A stretch of DNA of 38,410 nt from Woeseiaceae bacterium (lineage in GTDB: Bacteria > Pseudomonadota > Gammaproteobacteria > Steroidobacterales > Woeseiaceae), in assembly GCA_030066655.1 (NCBI GenBank), contig JASJBE010000044.1:1-38410 (forward strand), written 5' to 3'. The notes under the pieces are model-generated. The model was not told the origin of the DNA. It did not search any database and saw only the letters and a list, made by a program, of their open reading frames with translations. The translations under genes were made by a program, and so were the position numbers. Shown piece after piece: positions 8,987-16,537 of the stretch. The stretch's first letter is position 1; every line of letters starts with the position of its first letter.

Positions 8987-9976
8987 ATGAGTCAGTTCGG
9001 AACGAATTTTTGCGACAACTTCGTCAAGGCGCGCTACGAGGACGGCGCCTGGCAGGCGCCCGAGCTGGTGCCGCTGGAGCCGCTGCAGATGCACCCGGCG
9101 TCGCATGTTTTTCACTATGCCAGCACGTGCTTCGAAGGCTTCAAGGCGTATCGCTGGTCAGACGGCAAGGCGCGCGTGTTTCGTCTCGCCGATCATGCGA
9201 CGCGCATGCAGGGCAGCGCCCGGTCGCTTTGCCTGCCGGTACCAGACGTCGAGCTGTTGTCGGACATGGTCCTGCAGCTCGTCAGTCGCCAGGTCGAGGA
9301 CATTCCCGCGCCGCCCAGCTCGCTGTATCTGCGGCCCACGCTGATCGGTACCTTACCCAACATCGGCGCGGCTGCAGCACCGTCGACCGAAGCACTGCTG
9401 TTCGTGCTCGCGTCCCCGGTCGGCGACTACTTTGCCGGCGGGTCGCGACCGCTGAAGCTGCTCGTTGACGATAAGCGTGCAAGAACGACGGAACAGCTGG
9501 GCAGCACCAAGACCGGTGGAAACTACGCCGCCGCGCTCGGCCCGACGCTCGCGGCTCGAGCCGAGTTCGGGGTCGACCAGGTGCTGTTTTGTCCGGACGG
9601 TGACGTGCAGGAAACGGGCGCAGCCAATTTCCTGCTGATCAGCGACGACGAGATTATCACCAAACCCCTGGACACGAGCTTTCTGCACGGGATGACTCGA
9701 GCATCGATCCTTTCGCTTGGGCGAGACCTCGGATACACCATCAGTGAGCGGAACTTCACCGTTGGCGATTTACTGGCCTGGGCGCCTGACTACGAAGCGG
9801 CGCTGTCAGGAACGGCCGCGTGCCTGACGGCCGTTGGCACGCTCGTGCATAACGGCGAGGAGCATACGGTCAGGGACGGTAAGACCGGACCCAACACTGA
9901 GCGGCTTCGCAAGGCGTTGCAGGATGTCCAGTATGGTCTGGCGCCGGACCCGCACGGCTGGCTTACCGAGGTCTAG
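8987..9976 (+). CDS. ilvE: Branched-chain amino acid aminotransferase
   Basis: A 329-residue class IV PLP aminotransferase. The PLP lysine is Lys175 in GSTKTGGNYAAA, the Glu of QETGAANFLL contacts the PLP pyridine nitrogen, and the STCFEGFKAYR and SGTAACLTAVG segments line the substrate pocket. This is the pattern of the longer BCAT type found in eukaryotes and many bacteria. It interconverts Leu, Ile and Val with their 2-oxo acids in the cytoplasm. The 142-base spacer to the divergent hydrolase must hold both promoters. A leucine-dehydrogenase-like gene lies about 5 kb away, so branched-chain amino acid turnover is represented twice in the window. Confidence 0.93.
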   Translation: MSQFGTNFCDNFVKARYEDGAWQAPELVPLEPLQMHPASHVFHYASTCFEGFKAYRWSDGKARVFRLADHATRMQGSARSLCLPVPDVELLSDMVLQLVSRQVEDIPAPPSSLYLRPTLIGTLPNIGAAAAPSTEALLFVLASPVGDYFAGGSRPLKLLVDDKRARTTEQLGSTKTGGNYAAALGPTLAARAEFGVDQVLFCPDGDVQETGAANFLLISDDEIITKPLDTSFLHGMTRASILSLGRDLGYTISERNFTVGDLLAWAPDYEAALSGTAACLTAVGTLVHNGEEHTVRDGKTGPNTERLRKALQDVQYGLAPDPHGWLTEV

Positions 9977-10061
9977 CGGCGCGCTGAGACGTCAGGCCCG
10001 GCGCAGGGCCGCCATCCTTCGCTTTTGGTCGTCCAGGACGCGAGCACGCAGAGCAATTGCG

Positions 10062-11141
10062 TCAGGTCTCTGACCTCAAGCTGTGAATGAGAAACACGCC
10101 GCTGGACAGCAGCAACAGCGCTACGGCCTGGTGCGCTACGCCGATCAGGACCGGAACGGCCATCAGCACCGCGCTAATGCCAAGTGCTACCTGCGCTATC
10201 GATGAATGCAGGAACGCATTGCGCGCAATCTGCGCGCGACGCGGGAATTCGGCACGGCGCGAGCGGAACCAGTACAGCACGATCAGAGTGAACGTCAGCA
10301 GCGCCAGCACGCGGTGGTCAAACTGCACGGTGACGGCGTTTTCGAAGACGTTCTTCCAGACCGGTGACATGGCCGTGATCTCGGGCGGTATCCAGTAATC
10401 GCCCATCATCGGGAACGTGTTGTAGATCTTGCCGGCCTTGAGGCCCGCCACGAAGCCGCCCGACGTGATGGTCACCGCCAGCAGCGAGACGAGGGCGATC
10501 GTTCGCCCGAACCACGGATGCCGCTTGTCGCTGGTCTTCGGATAGAGCAGCGATAGGGCGACCCAGAGCATGGCCGAGTGGATGATGAACGCAAGGCTCA
10601 AGTGGGCCGTCAGACGGTATTGACTCACGGCGGGGATATCGACCAGCCCGCTCTTGACCATGTACCAGCCGAGGAGTCCCTGCGATCCGCCTAAGATCAG
10701 CAGCAGCAAATACTTCGGTGACTCGCGCAAGCTTATGTTGCCGCGCAGCAGGAACCACGCGAACGGCACCATGAAGGCGATGCCGATGACCCGTCCGAGC
10801 ACACGATGCAGGTACTCCAGCCAGAAAATGCCCTTGAAGGCCTCGACATCCATCCAGTCGTTGACCTTCTGGTACTGCGGCGACGCCTGGTACATCTCGA
10901 ACGTGGCCGCCCATTGCTCGGCCGTGAGCGGCGGCAGCCAGCCGGTGATCGGTCGCCAGTCGACCATCGACAGGCCGGACCCGGTCAGTCGCGTGAATCC
11001 TCCGAGCACGACCATGGAAAACACGAGCCCGCAACACGCCAGCAGCCAGATGGCCACGGGGCGGTGCCGGGCGAGGTCCGAAACATGGTCAAAGCGGGAG
11101 GTCGCCGTCTTGTTTGCAGCGTCAGCGTAAGTCGTATCCAT
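10062..11141 (-). CDS. ctaA: Heme A synthase (COX15/CtaA)
   Basis: A 359-residue polytopic inner-membrane protein that oxidises the C8 methyl of heme O to make heme A for cytochrome aa3-type oxidases. The signature segments are GGFTRLTGSGLSMVDWRP, EYLHRVLGR, the RLTAHLSLAF segment and, near the C-terminus, FDHRVLAL and GVAHQAVALLLL, which together give the four heme-binding histidines of the family. About eight hydrophobic segments can be traced. The ATG at 11141 is preferred. Two longer starts (11180 and 11207) would run into the divergent gene starting at 11179. No cyoE/ctaB or cytochrome oxidase genes are adjacent. Function is certain from motifs. Confidence 0.95.
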   Translation of the reverse strand: MDTTYADAANKTATSRFDHVSDLARHRPVAIWLLACCGLVFSMVVLGGFTRLTGSGLSMVDWRPITGWLPPLTAEQWAATFEMYQASPQYQKVNDWMDVEAFKGIFWLEYLHRVLGRVIGIAFMVPFAWFLLRGNISLRESPKYLLLLILGGSQGLLGWYMVKSGLVDIPAVSQYRLTAHLSLAFIIHSAMLWVALSLLYPKTSDKRHPWFGRTIALVSLLAVTITSGGFVAGLKAGKIYNTFPMMGDYWIPPEITAMSPVWKNVFENAVTVQFDHRVLALLTFTLIVLYWFRSRRAEFPRRAQIARNAFLHSSIAQVALGISAVLMAVPVLIGVAHQAVALLLLSSGVFLIHSLRSET

Positions 11142-11178
11142 CCGCTGCAGTATAACGTCGGCGTGATATTCTGCGAGC
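11142..11178. promoter_or_regulatory. Very short divergent promoter region, ctaA / hydroxy-acid dehydrogenase
   Basis: Only 37 bases separate the start codons of two divergent genes, so their promoters must overlap each other or extend into the coding regions. No clear promoter boxes could be selected. Confidence 0.4.
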
Positions 11179-12330
11179 ATGAAACTGGCGCACTGCAACA
11201 ATCTCATGGATCTGCGAATAATTGCGCGCCGGAAACTGCCGGCACCGGTGTTTCACTACCTCGACGGTGGCGCAGATGATGAGGTCACGCTGCGCCGGAA
11301 TACCGCGGCATTCGATGACTACGAGCTTCTGCCGACCCAGCTGTCGGACGCGAGCCACATCGACCTGTCGACGACGCTGTTCGGCCAGCCGCTGGATTGG
11401 CCGGTCATGCTGTCCCCGACCGGTGCCAGCAAACTCTTCCACCGCGATGGCGAAGTCGGGGTCGCGCGTATCGCCGAGAAGTACGGCACGATCTACAGCC
11501 TGTCGACGCTGGGCACAACGACGATCGAAGACGTCGCCGCTGCATCGGCCGGACCGAAGTTGTTCCAGCTGTATATGTTCAAGGATCGCGGCTTGTCCGA
11601 GGAGTTGATCCGTCGTTCCAAAGACGCGGGCTTCGTCGCACTTTGCCTGACCGTTGATACGCCCGTCGCCGGCAATCGCGAGCGTGACTTCGTCCACGGA
11701 TTCTCAGCCACACCCCGATCTCGACTTCGACAAGTCTCAAGCTTCCTGCGCCACCCGTTGTGGCTGAAGCGAGCGCTGATCGACAAAGATCTCGAGATGG
11801 TGAACCTGACGAGAAGCGAAACGCTGTCCGGATCCCTGCCTTCGGATATTCGAACTTACATCGATGCGGAGCTGGACCGCTCGTTGACGTGGCGCGACGT
11901 GGAGTGGATCGCCGAGCGCTGGCAAGGCCCGCTAGTCATCAAGGGGGTACAGATCGTCGATGATTGCCGCAAGGCCGCCGATGCCGGCGCAACGGCAGTC
12001 ATGCTATCGAACCACGGCGGACGCCAACTCGAATCTGCGCCAGCGCCGGTAGATTGCGTGTCGGCGGTAGCGGATGCCTTGCACGACAGGCTCGAAATCA
12101 TCTGCGATGGCGGCATCCGCCGCGGCAACCACGTCGTCAAGGCGATCGCCGCCGGGGCGAAAGCCTGCGGCATCGGACGCGGATACCTTTTCGGCCTGGC
12201 CGCCGGCGGAGAGCGCGGCGTCGAGCACGCGCTTACGCTGCTCAAGGCTGAAACGGAACGTACGATGGCCCTGTGCGGCTGCAACGCGCTGACCAAACTT
12301 TCCAGAAGTTACGTTCGTAACCTTCGCTGA
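11179..12330 (+). CDS. lldD: FMN-dependent alpha-hydroxy-acid dehydrogenase (lactate dehydrogenase LldD type)
   Basis: A 383-residue TIM-barrel flavoprotein. It shows YLDGGADDEVTLRRN near the N-terminus, LSPTGASKLFHRDGE, LFQLYMF and LTVDTPVAGNRERD of the FMN site, the catalytic base His279 in SNHGGRQLE with substrate-binding Arg282, and the FMN phosphate loop DGGIRRGNHVVKAIAAGA. All active-site residues of L-lactate dehydrogenase (quinone), glycolate oxidase and mandelate dehydrogenase are there. The substrate is most likely L-lactate or a related 2-hydroxy acid, feeding electrons to quinone at the membrane. The gene symbol is the best match of the family, not proof of substrate. It starts 37 bases from divergent ctaA. 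Confidence 0.88.
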   Translation: MKLAHCNNLMDLRIIARRKLPAPVFHYLDGGADDEVTLRRNTAAFDDYELLPTQLSDASHIDLSTTLFGQPLDWPVMLSPTGASKLFHRDGEVGVARIAEKYGTIYSLSTLGTTTIEDVAAASAGPKLFQLYMFKDRGLSEELIRRSKDAGFVALCLTVDTPVAGNRERDFVHGFSATPRSRLRQVSSFLRHPLWLKRALIDKDLEMVNLTRSETLSGSLPSDIRTYIDAELDRSLTWRDVEWIAERWQGPLVIKGVQIVDDCRKAADAGATAVMLSNHGGRQLESAPAPVDCVSAVADALHDRLEIICDGGIRRGNHVVKAIAAGAKACGIGRGYLFGLAAGGERGVEHALTLLKAETERTMALCGCNALTKLSRSYVRNLR

Positions 12331-12551
12331 TTAGCGCAAATCCCGTTCAAGCTCGCGACCAGATAGAGGCGGGATGACTCCGCCACTGGTAAAAAGAAAC
12401 CAGAAAAACCCCTTTGCGCTCAACTGCTTCCGTAACCAAAATTACCCCGCCATCACTGTTACAAAGTTACAGCTTTGGATTTTTTTTAACCGCAATGGTT
12501 AGATTTGGCCACGTTCCGGGAAGGGGCGGTATTTTGTATTACGAGGTAAGC
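12331..12551 (+). promoter_or_regulatory. Long leader region of the cold shock gene
   Basis: The 221 bases before cspA are AT-richer than their surroundings, with a run of eight T residues near 12479-12488 and several TTAC/GTTAC words. A long, structured 5' leader controls translation of cspA-type mRNAs in other bacteria, so this is the natural place for such control, but no specific structure is proven here. Confidence 0.35.
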
Positions 12552-12764
12552 ATGTCGGAAGAAAGAGTTGCTGGAACCGTTAAGTGGTTCAACGATGACA
12601 AAGGATTCGGATTCATTGAACGGGAGGGCGGTAAAGACGTCTTCGTTCACCACAGCGCCATTGTCATGGAAGGATTCAAGACACTGAAAGAAGGACAGAG
12701 CGTGACGATGGAAGTCACGCAGGGTCAGAAAGGCCCACAAGCCGAGAATGTGATCGCTGACTGA
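12552..12764 (+). CDS. cspA: CspA-family cold shock protein
   Basis: A 70-residue single cold-shock domain that binds single-stranded RNA or DNA. It contains [15 protein letters not shown] with RNP1 (KGFGFI) and RNP2 (VFVHHSAI), and ends at the usual [11 protein letters not shown] segment. Start at the ATG at 12552, with GAGG about 7 bases upstream; the open frame continues 46 codons further up but that part has no cold-shock homology and is the leader. Length is the family standard. A member of the family can be named with certainty; which of several csp paralogues it is cannot. Confidence 0.95.
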   Translation: MSEERVAGTVKWFNDDKGFGFIEREGGKDVFVHHSAIVMEGFKTLKEGQSVTMEVTQGQKGPQAENVIAD

Positions 12765-12790
12765 GCGAGCAGCAGCACCCGGCAGGGTTG

Positions 12791-13540
12791 TCAGCCGATC
12801 AGGCCATCGTAGGTCAGCTTCAGCCCGACAATAAGCAACAGGGCATAGACGATCTCGTAGAAGTAGCGGTCGGACACCCGCGAATGCAGCCAGGCGCCGG
12901 TCAGTACACCGACGGCGGCCGGTACGAACAGCGTGGCTGACACTTTCAGGTTGTCAGCGTCGAGCTGTCCGAGCATTCCGTAGGGAATCAGCTTGATGAA
13001 GTTGACGGCGGCGAAGAAAAATACGGTCGTCGCAACGAAGGTCGTCTTGTCGAGCGAACGCTTGAGCAGGTACATGTTGACGGGCGGTCCGCCTGCATGA
13101 GCGACAAAGCTGGTGAAGCCGGCAATCGAACTGGCAATCAGCCCGACGCCCGGTCCGAGTTGAGCCGAGCCGGCCCGGATCCGGTGTCCGACGTAGTGGT
13201 AGGCGGCGAAGCTTGCGGCAACGACGCCGACGATAAGCTTCACGAGAGCCTCATCGAGATATTGGAACGTCGCGGTACCGACGAGAATGCCGACCAGAGA
13301 GGCGGGCAGCATCAGTTGCAGGTCCACCCACGACCAGCGCTTCCAGTAAACGCGCACGCTCAGGATATCCATGAAGCACAGGATCGGCAGCAGGATGGCA
13401 GCGGCCTGGATCGGAGAGATGATCAGGGCCATCAGCGGGACGGCCAGAACGCCGAGGCCGCCGCCAAAGCCGCCTTTTGAAATGCCAAACAACAAGACGG
13501 CCGGGATGGCCACGGCGTAGAACAGGGGATCGCTGATCAA
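12791..13540 (-). CDS. TauE/SafE-type anion permease
   Basis: A 249-residue membrane protein with about eight hydrophobic helices and the family features FGISKGGFGGGLGVLAVPLM near the N-terminus and a second internal repeat with SIAGFTSFVAHAGGPPVNMYLL. The TauE/SafE family exports sulfite, sulfoacetate or related organic anions; here there is no neighbouring gene that fixes the substrate. The first possible start codon in this frame after an upstream stop is the TTG at 13540, so a TTG start is implied. The gene is divergent from the GTG-started gene at 13670. Confidence 0.9.
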   Translation of the reverse strand: MISDPLFYAVAIPAVLLFGISKGGFGGGLGVLAVPLMALIISPIQAAAILLPILCFMDILSVRVYWKRWSWVDLQLMLPASLVGILVGTATFQYLDEALVKLIVGVVAASFAAYHYVGHRIRAGSAQLGPGVGLIASSIAGFTSFVAHAGGPPVNMYLLKRSLDKTTFVATTVFFFAAVNFIKLIPYGMLGQLDADNLKVSATLFVPAAVGVLTGAWLHSRVSDRYFYEIVYALLLIVGLKLTYDGLIG

Positions 13541-13669
13541 TGGAGTTTTTGCACGGCGGGACGAAGCGCGAGTCTATCCTGCAACGTCGCCCCATGTCTT
13601 GCGCCGTCTTATGTCTTATTTGTTGTCCGAAATCGTGATTTAATCGCCTGCCGTGCCCAGGATTTTTCC

Positions 13670-14053
13670 GTGAAGCTCAGAATCAAGGACAACTCGATAC
13701 GGTTTCGTCTGACGAGGAGCGAAATCGACGCGCTCAACCAGAGCGGCGTGGTCAGTGCCAGCACGGGTTTTCCCGGGGGGCGGCGACTGAATTACGTTGT
13801 CGAAAGCAGCCCGGCGAGCGTGACGCCAGCGGCATTCTATTCAGAGAACACGGTCTCTGTACGGCTTCCTGAGGCCATGGTCCTCGCCCTCGCCACGACG
13901 GAGCAGGTCTCGATCGACGACCAGCAGATACTCGTCGACGGCGGAAAGCTAAGTGTCACCGTCGAAAAGGACTTCGCGTGCCTCACACCTCGCGACGGAG
14001 AGGACGAGTCCGACATGTACCCCCACCCGAAGGCTGGTGAGTCGACCTGCTAG
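13670..14053 (+). CDS. Conserved small protein of unknown function (DUF7009-like)
   Basis: A 127-residue protein beginning with GTG. The opening MKLRIKDNSIRFRLTRSEID is a pattern I associate with a small uncharacterised family (DUF7009), in which KLRIKxNSIRxRLT is conserved. The rest is beta-rich, with no signal peptide or membrane segment, and two Cys near the end. It lies 2 bases before the DUF2461 gene, suggesting co-translation. No function can be inferred. Confidence 0.7.
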   Translation: MKLRIKDNSIRFRLTRSEIDALNQSGVVSASTGFPGGRRLNYVVESSPASVTPAAFYSENTVSVRLPEAMVLALATTEQVSIDDQQILVDGGKLSVTVEKDFACLTPRDGEDESDMYPHPKAGESTC

Positions 14054-14055
14054 GC

Positions 14056-14742
14056 ATGGCTTCACGCTACGCATCGTTCACACCGGAGACGCTCAAGTTT
14101 CTTGAGCAGCTCAAAAAGAACAACGATCGAGAATGGTTCAAGGTCAACAAGTCGCGGTATGAAGAGGACGTGCTCGACGTCGCTCTCAGGTTCATCGCGT
14201 CGATGCACGACCCGCTGGCTGATATCGCGCCGCATTTCACCGCAATAGCGGAGCGACAGGGCGGCTCGCTTATGCGCATCTACCGCGACACCCGCTTCTC
14301 GAAGAACAAGCAGCCCTACAAAACCAACATCGGTATCCAGTTCCGGCACGAGAATGCCAGGGATGTGCACGCGCCGGGCTATTACCTGCACATCGAGCCC
14401 GGCTCGAGTTTTATCGGGATGGGTATGTGGATGCCCGAATCCTCAGCGTTGAAGGCGATTCGGACTCGTATCGTCGAGAAGCCCAATGCGTGGTCTGACG
14501 TGATCGCACGCGTCAAGCGTCCTTTGTCGCTCGGCGGGACGAGCCTGAAGCGCCCGCCTCGCGGGTTCTCCGCGGACGACCCGCATATCGATGACCTCAA
14601 ACGAAAGAGCTTTATTCTTGTTCGGGAACTGCCACCCGAGCAGTGCCTCGCACCGCAGTTTCAACGCACGGTTGAGAATACGTTCAAGAGCGGCGAGTCG
14701 CTGATGCGTTTTCTTTGCGACGCGCTACGTATACCCTTCTGA
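14056..14742 (+). CDS. DUF2461 family protein
   Basis: A 228-residue cytoplasmic protein of the DUF2461 (TIGR02453) family, recognised from FLEQLKKNNDREWFKVNKSRYEE, GGSLMRIYRDTRFSKNKQPYKTN and GYYLHIEPG. The family is widespread and structurally known but biochemically undefined. It begins right after the preceding small gene and ends 2 bases before the dehydrogenase start, so 13670-15791 reads as one three-gene transcript. Confidence 0.92.
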   Translation: MASRYASFTPETLKFLEQLKKNNDREWFKVNKSRYEEDVLDVALRFIASMHDPLADIAPHFTAIAERQGGSLMRIYRDTRFSKNKQPYKTNIGIQFRHENARDVHAPGYYLHIEPGSSFIGMGMWMPESSALKAIRTRIVEKPNAWSDVIARVKRPLSLGGTSLKRPPRGFSADDPHIDDLKRKSFILVRELPPEQCLAPQFQRTVENTFKSGESLMRFLCDALRIPF

Positions 14743-14744
14743 AC

Positions 14745-15791
14745 ATGGGCGTGTTCAGCAATCCGGCCTTCGACGATCATGAACGCGTCGTGTTCTGCCA
14801 TGACGCAGCGACCGGTCTCTCGAGCATCATTGCAATCCACTCGACCAAACTCGGTCCTGGCGCAGGCGGCTGTCGACTGTGGGCGTACGCTGACGAAGAT
14901 GCTGCACTGACCGACGTCCTGCGGCTGTCGCAGGGCATGAGCTACAAGAATGCGATGGCCGAGCTGCCGCTGGGCGGTGGCAAGGCCGTCATTATCAAGC
15001 ACCCGGACTTCACCGGCAGCGATGCGCTTTACGAACGCTTCGGCGAATTCGTTGATTCACTCGGCGGTGCCTACATCACGGCTGAGGACATGGGGATGTC
15101 CGAGGCCATCATGCAGGTGATCGGGTCACGAACGTCCTACGTCAGCGGGCTGCCCGCAGAAGGCGGGGCGGCCGGCGGCGACCCGTCGCCGAAGACGGCC
15201 TTGGGCATTTACGCGGGTATCAGGACCGCGGTCGAGTTTCGCGACGCTCGCACGAGCCTGTCGGGTTTGCGCGTTGCGGTTCAGGGCGTCGGAAACGTCG
15301 GCTATAACCTGTGCAGACTGTTGCATGCCGACGGCGCAGTCCTGCTCGTGGCCGACATGGATGAGACACGCGTGTCGAGAGCGGTTTCCGAATTCAACGC
15401 CACAGCAGTGGATCTCGATGAAATCCTGAAGGTCGATGCGGATGTGTTAGCGCCCTGCGCTATGGGCGCCGTGCTGACTGAGGCGTCTATTCCCGAACTC
15501 CGCGTCGATATTGTCGCCGGTGGGGCGAATAACCAGCTGGCCGCGCCAGGCGACGGCCAGAGACTGCACGATGCCGGCATCCTGTACGCCCCGGACTACG
15601 TGATCAATGCCGGTGGCATCATCAACGTTTCCTGCGAGTACCAAGGCGGCTTTACTGATGCCGATGTTGACGAGCAGGTCATGCGCATCGGGACGCGACT
15701 GAAACGAATCTTTGAGCGCTCGGCGGATAACGATGTACCGACCAACCGAATCGCGGATGCGGAAGCACGCCGACTAATCGGCAGGCACTGA
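14745..15791 (+). CDS. Leucine/phenylalanine/valine dehydrogenase family
   Basis: A 348-residue NAD-dependent amino acid dehydrogenase. The N-terminal catalytic domain has HSTKLGPGAGGCR and the lysine-rich loop MSYKNAMAELPLGGGKAVI, matching the two catalytic lysines of leucine dehydrogenase. ITAEDMG follows, and the C-terminal Rossmann domain has the dinucleotide motif GVGNVGYNLCRLL and the closing APDYVINAGGIINVS. It oxidatively deaminates a branched or aromatic amino acid to the 2-oxo acid. The ATG at 14745 is preferred: it lies just after the DUF2461 stop and the protein then begins GVFSNPAFDDHE as in relatives. The exact substrate (Leu, Val or Phe) is not decidable from sequence alone. 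Confidence 0.92.
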   Translation: MGVFSNPAFDDHERVVFCHDAATGLSSIIAIHSTKLGPGAGGCRLWAYADEDAALTDVLRLSQGMSYKNAMAELPLGGGKAVIIKHPDFTGSDALYERFGEFVDSLGGAYITAEDMGMSEAIMQVIGSRTSYVSGLPAEGGAAGGDPSPKTALGIYAGIRTAVEFRDARTSLSGLRVAVQGVGNVGYNLCRLLHADGAVLLVADMDETRVSRAVSEFNATAVDLDEILKVDADVLAPCAMGAVLTEASIPELRVDIVAGGANNQLAAPGDGQRLHDAGILYAPDYVINAGGIINVSCEYQGGFTDADVDEQVMRIGTRLKRIFERSADNDVPTNRIADAEARRLIGRH

Positions 15792-16379
15792 TCAGCTTCT
15801 GACGAAGCGACGCAGTTCGGTCAACAGTTTCTTCGAGTCCGGGCGGTCCGCGACGGTTTTGGACACTTCGCTGAACCGGATCATGCCTTCGGCATCCACA
15901 ACCAGCGCGGCCGGCCATACCGTCTCAGATCCATACTCGACATGGTAGTCGCCGGGGACTCCGTCGTGGTGGAGCAGGTCGAGTTGCTTCGTAATCTTGA
16001 GTTCTTCGTCCAGCCAGAAGTCGAACTCAACCTCGTAGAATTCCGCCACCCGGCGGGTCGTCTCCAGAGGCTTCGGCGTGACGAAGATCAGGCGGCTGCC
16101 GAGATCGACGATCTCCTTGTAATGGCTGGTCAAGTCTGCAACCTGCGCCGTGCAAAAGGGACACCAGTTGCCGCGGACAAACAGGATCACGGCGGGCGCA
16201 CCCAGCAGGCTGCGAGACTCGACGGGCTGGCCTTTCTCATCGGCCGCCTGGAAATCCGGCAGCGGCTGCCCGCGCCGGAGCGCGGCCGGCATCCTGCGGC
16301 CGGTCTTCGACTGCCTGAAGAGCCACAGGCCCGCGACAATAATCAGGACCGTAACGATCCATGCCAGTACGTTTTCCAT
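15792..16379 (-). CDS. Membrane-anchored peroxiredoxin/AhpC-TSA-like protein
   Basis: A 195-residue thioredoxin-fold protein. One N-terminal transmembrane helix (about residues 4-21) anchors the rest, which has the AhpC/TSA layout: PLPDFQAADEKGQPV, then APAVILFVRGNWCPFCTAQ with a CPFC pair, and later ETVWPAALVVDAEGMI. The WCPFC motif matches the redox-active Cys pair of AhpC/TSA-like thiol peroxidases. The start at 16379 is supported by a GGAAG ribosome site; upstream ATGs at 16418 and 16493 would add an unconserved stretch. It converges with the dehydrogenase gene, the two coding regions abutting. Confidence 0.85.
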   Translation of the reverse strand: MENVLAWIVTVLIIVAGLWLFRQSKTGRRMPAALRRGQPLPDFQAADEKGQPVESRSLLGAPAVILFVRGNWCPFCTAQVADLTSHYKEIVDLGSRLIFVTPKPLETTRRVAEFYEVEFDFWLDEELKITKQLDLLHHDGVPGDYHVEYGSETVWPAALVVDAEGMIRFSEVSKTVADRPDSKKLLTELRRFVRS

Positions 16380-16537
16380 GTACGGCTTCCGTTGATGTCT
16401 GGTTCCAGAAGTCGACATGCTGACGGACGCGGCCGTTTCAAGCAAACACCAGGCTGTTATATCTATATCGAAACAGCGCTCAAGCAGTTTCATGAGGCCG
16501 GTCTAAAAGGCGCTGGAATGATAGAATTGGCGCGTCT

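Noticed and set aside
9995..10010. GGCCC/GGGCC hairpin between ilvE and ctaA as a terminator
   Set aside because: Only five pairs and no T run on either strand.
12414..12551. N-terminal extension of the cold shock protein
   Set aside because: The extra 46 codons have no cold-shock homology, while the ATG at 12552 has a ribosome site and gives the standard 70-residue length.
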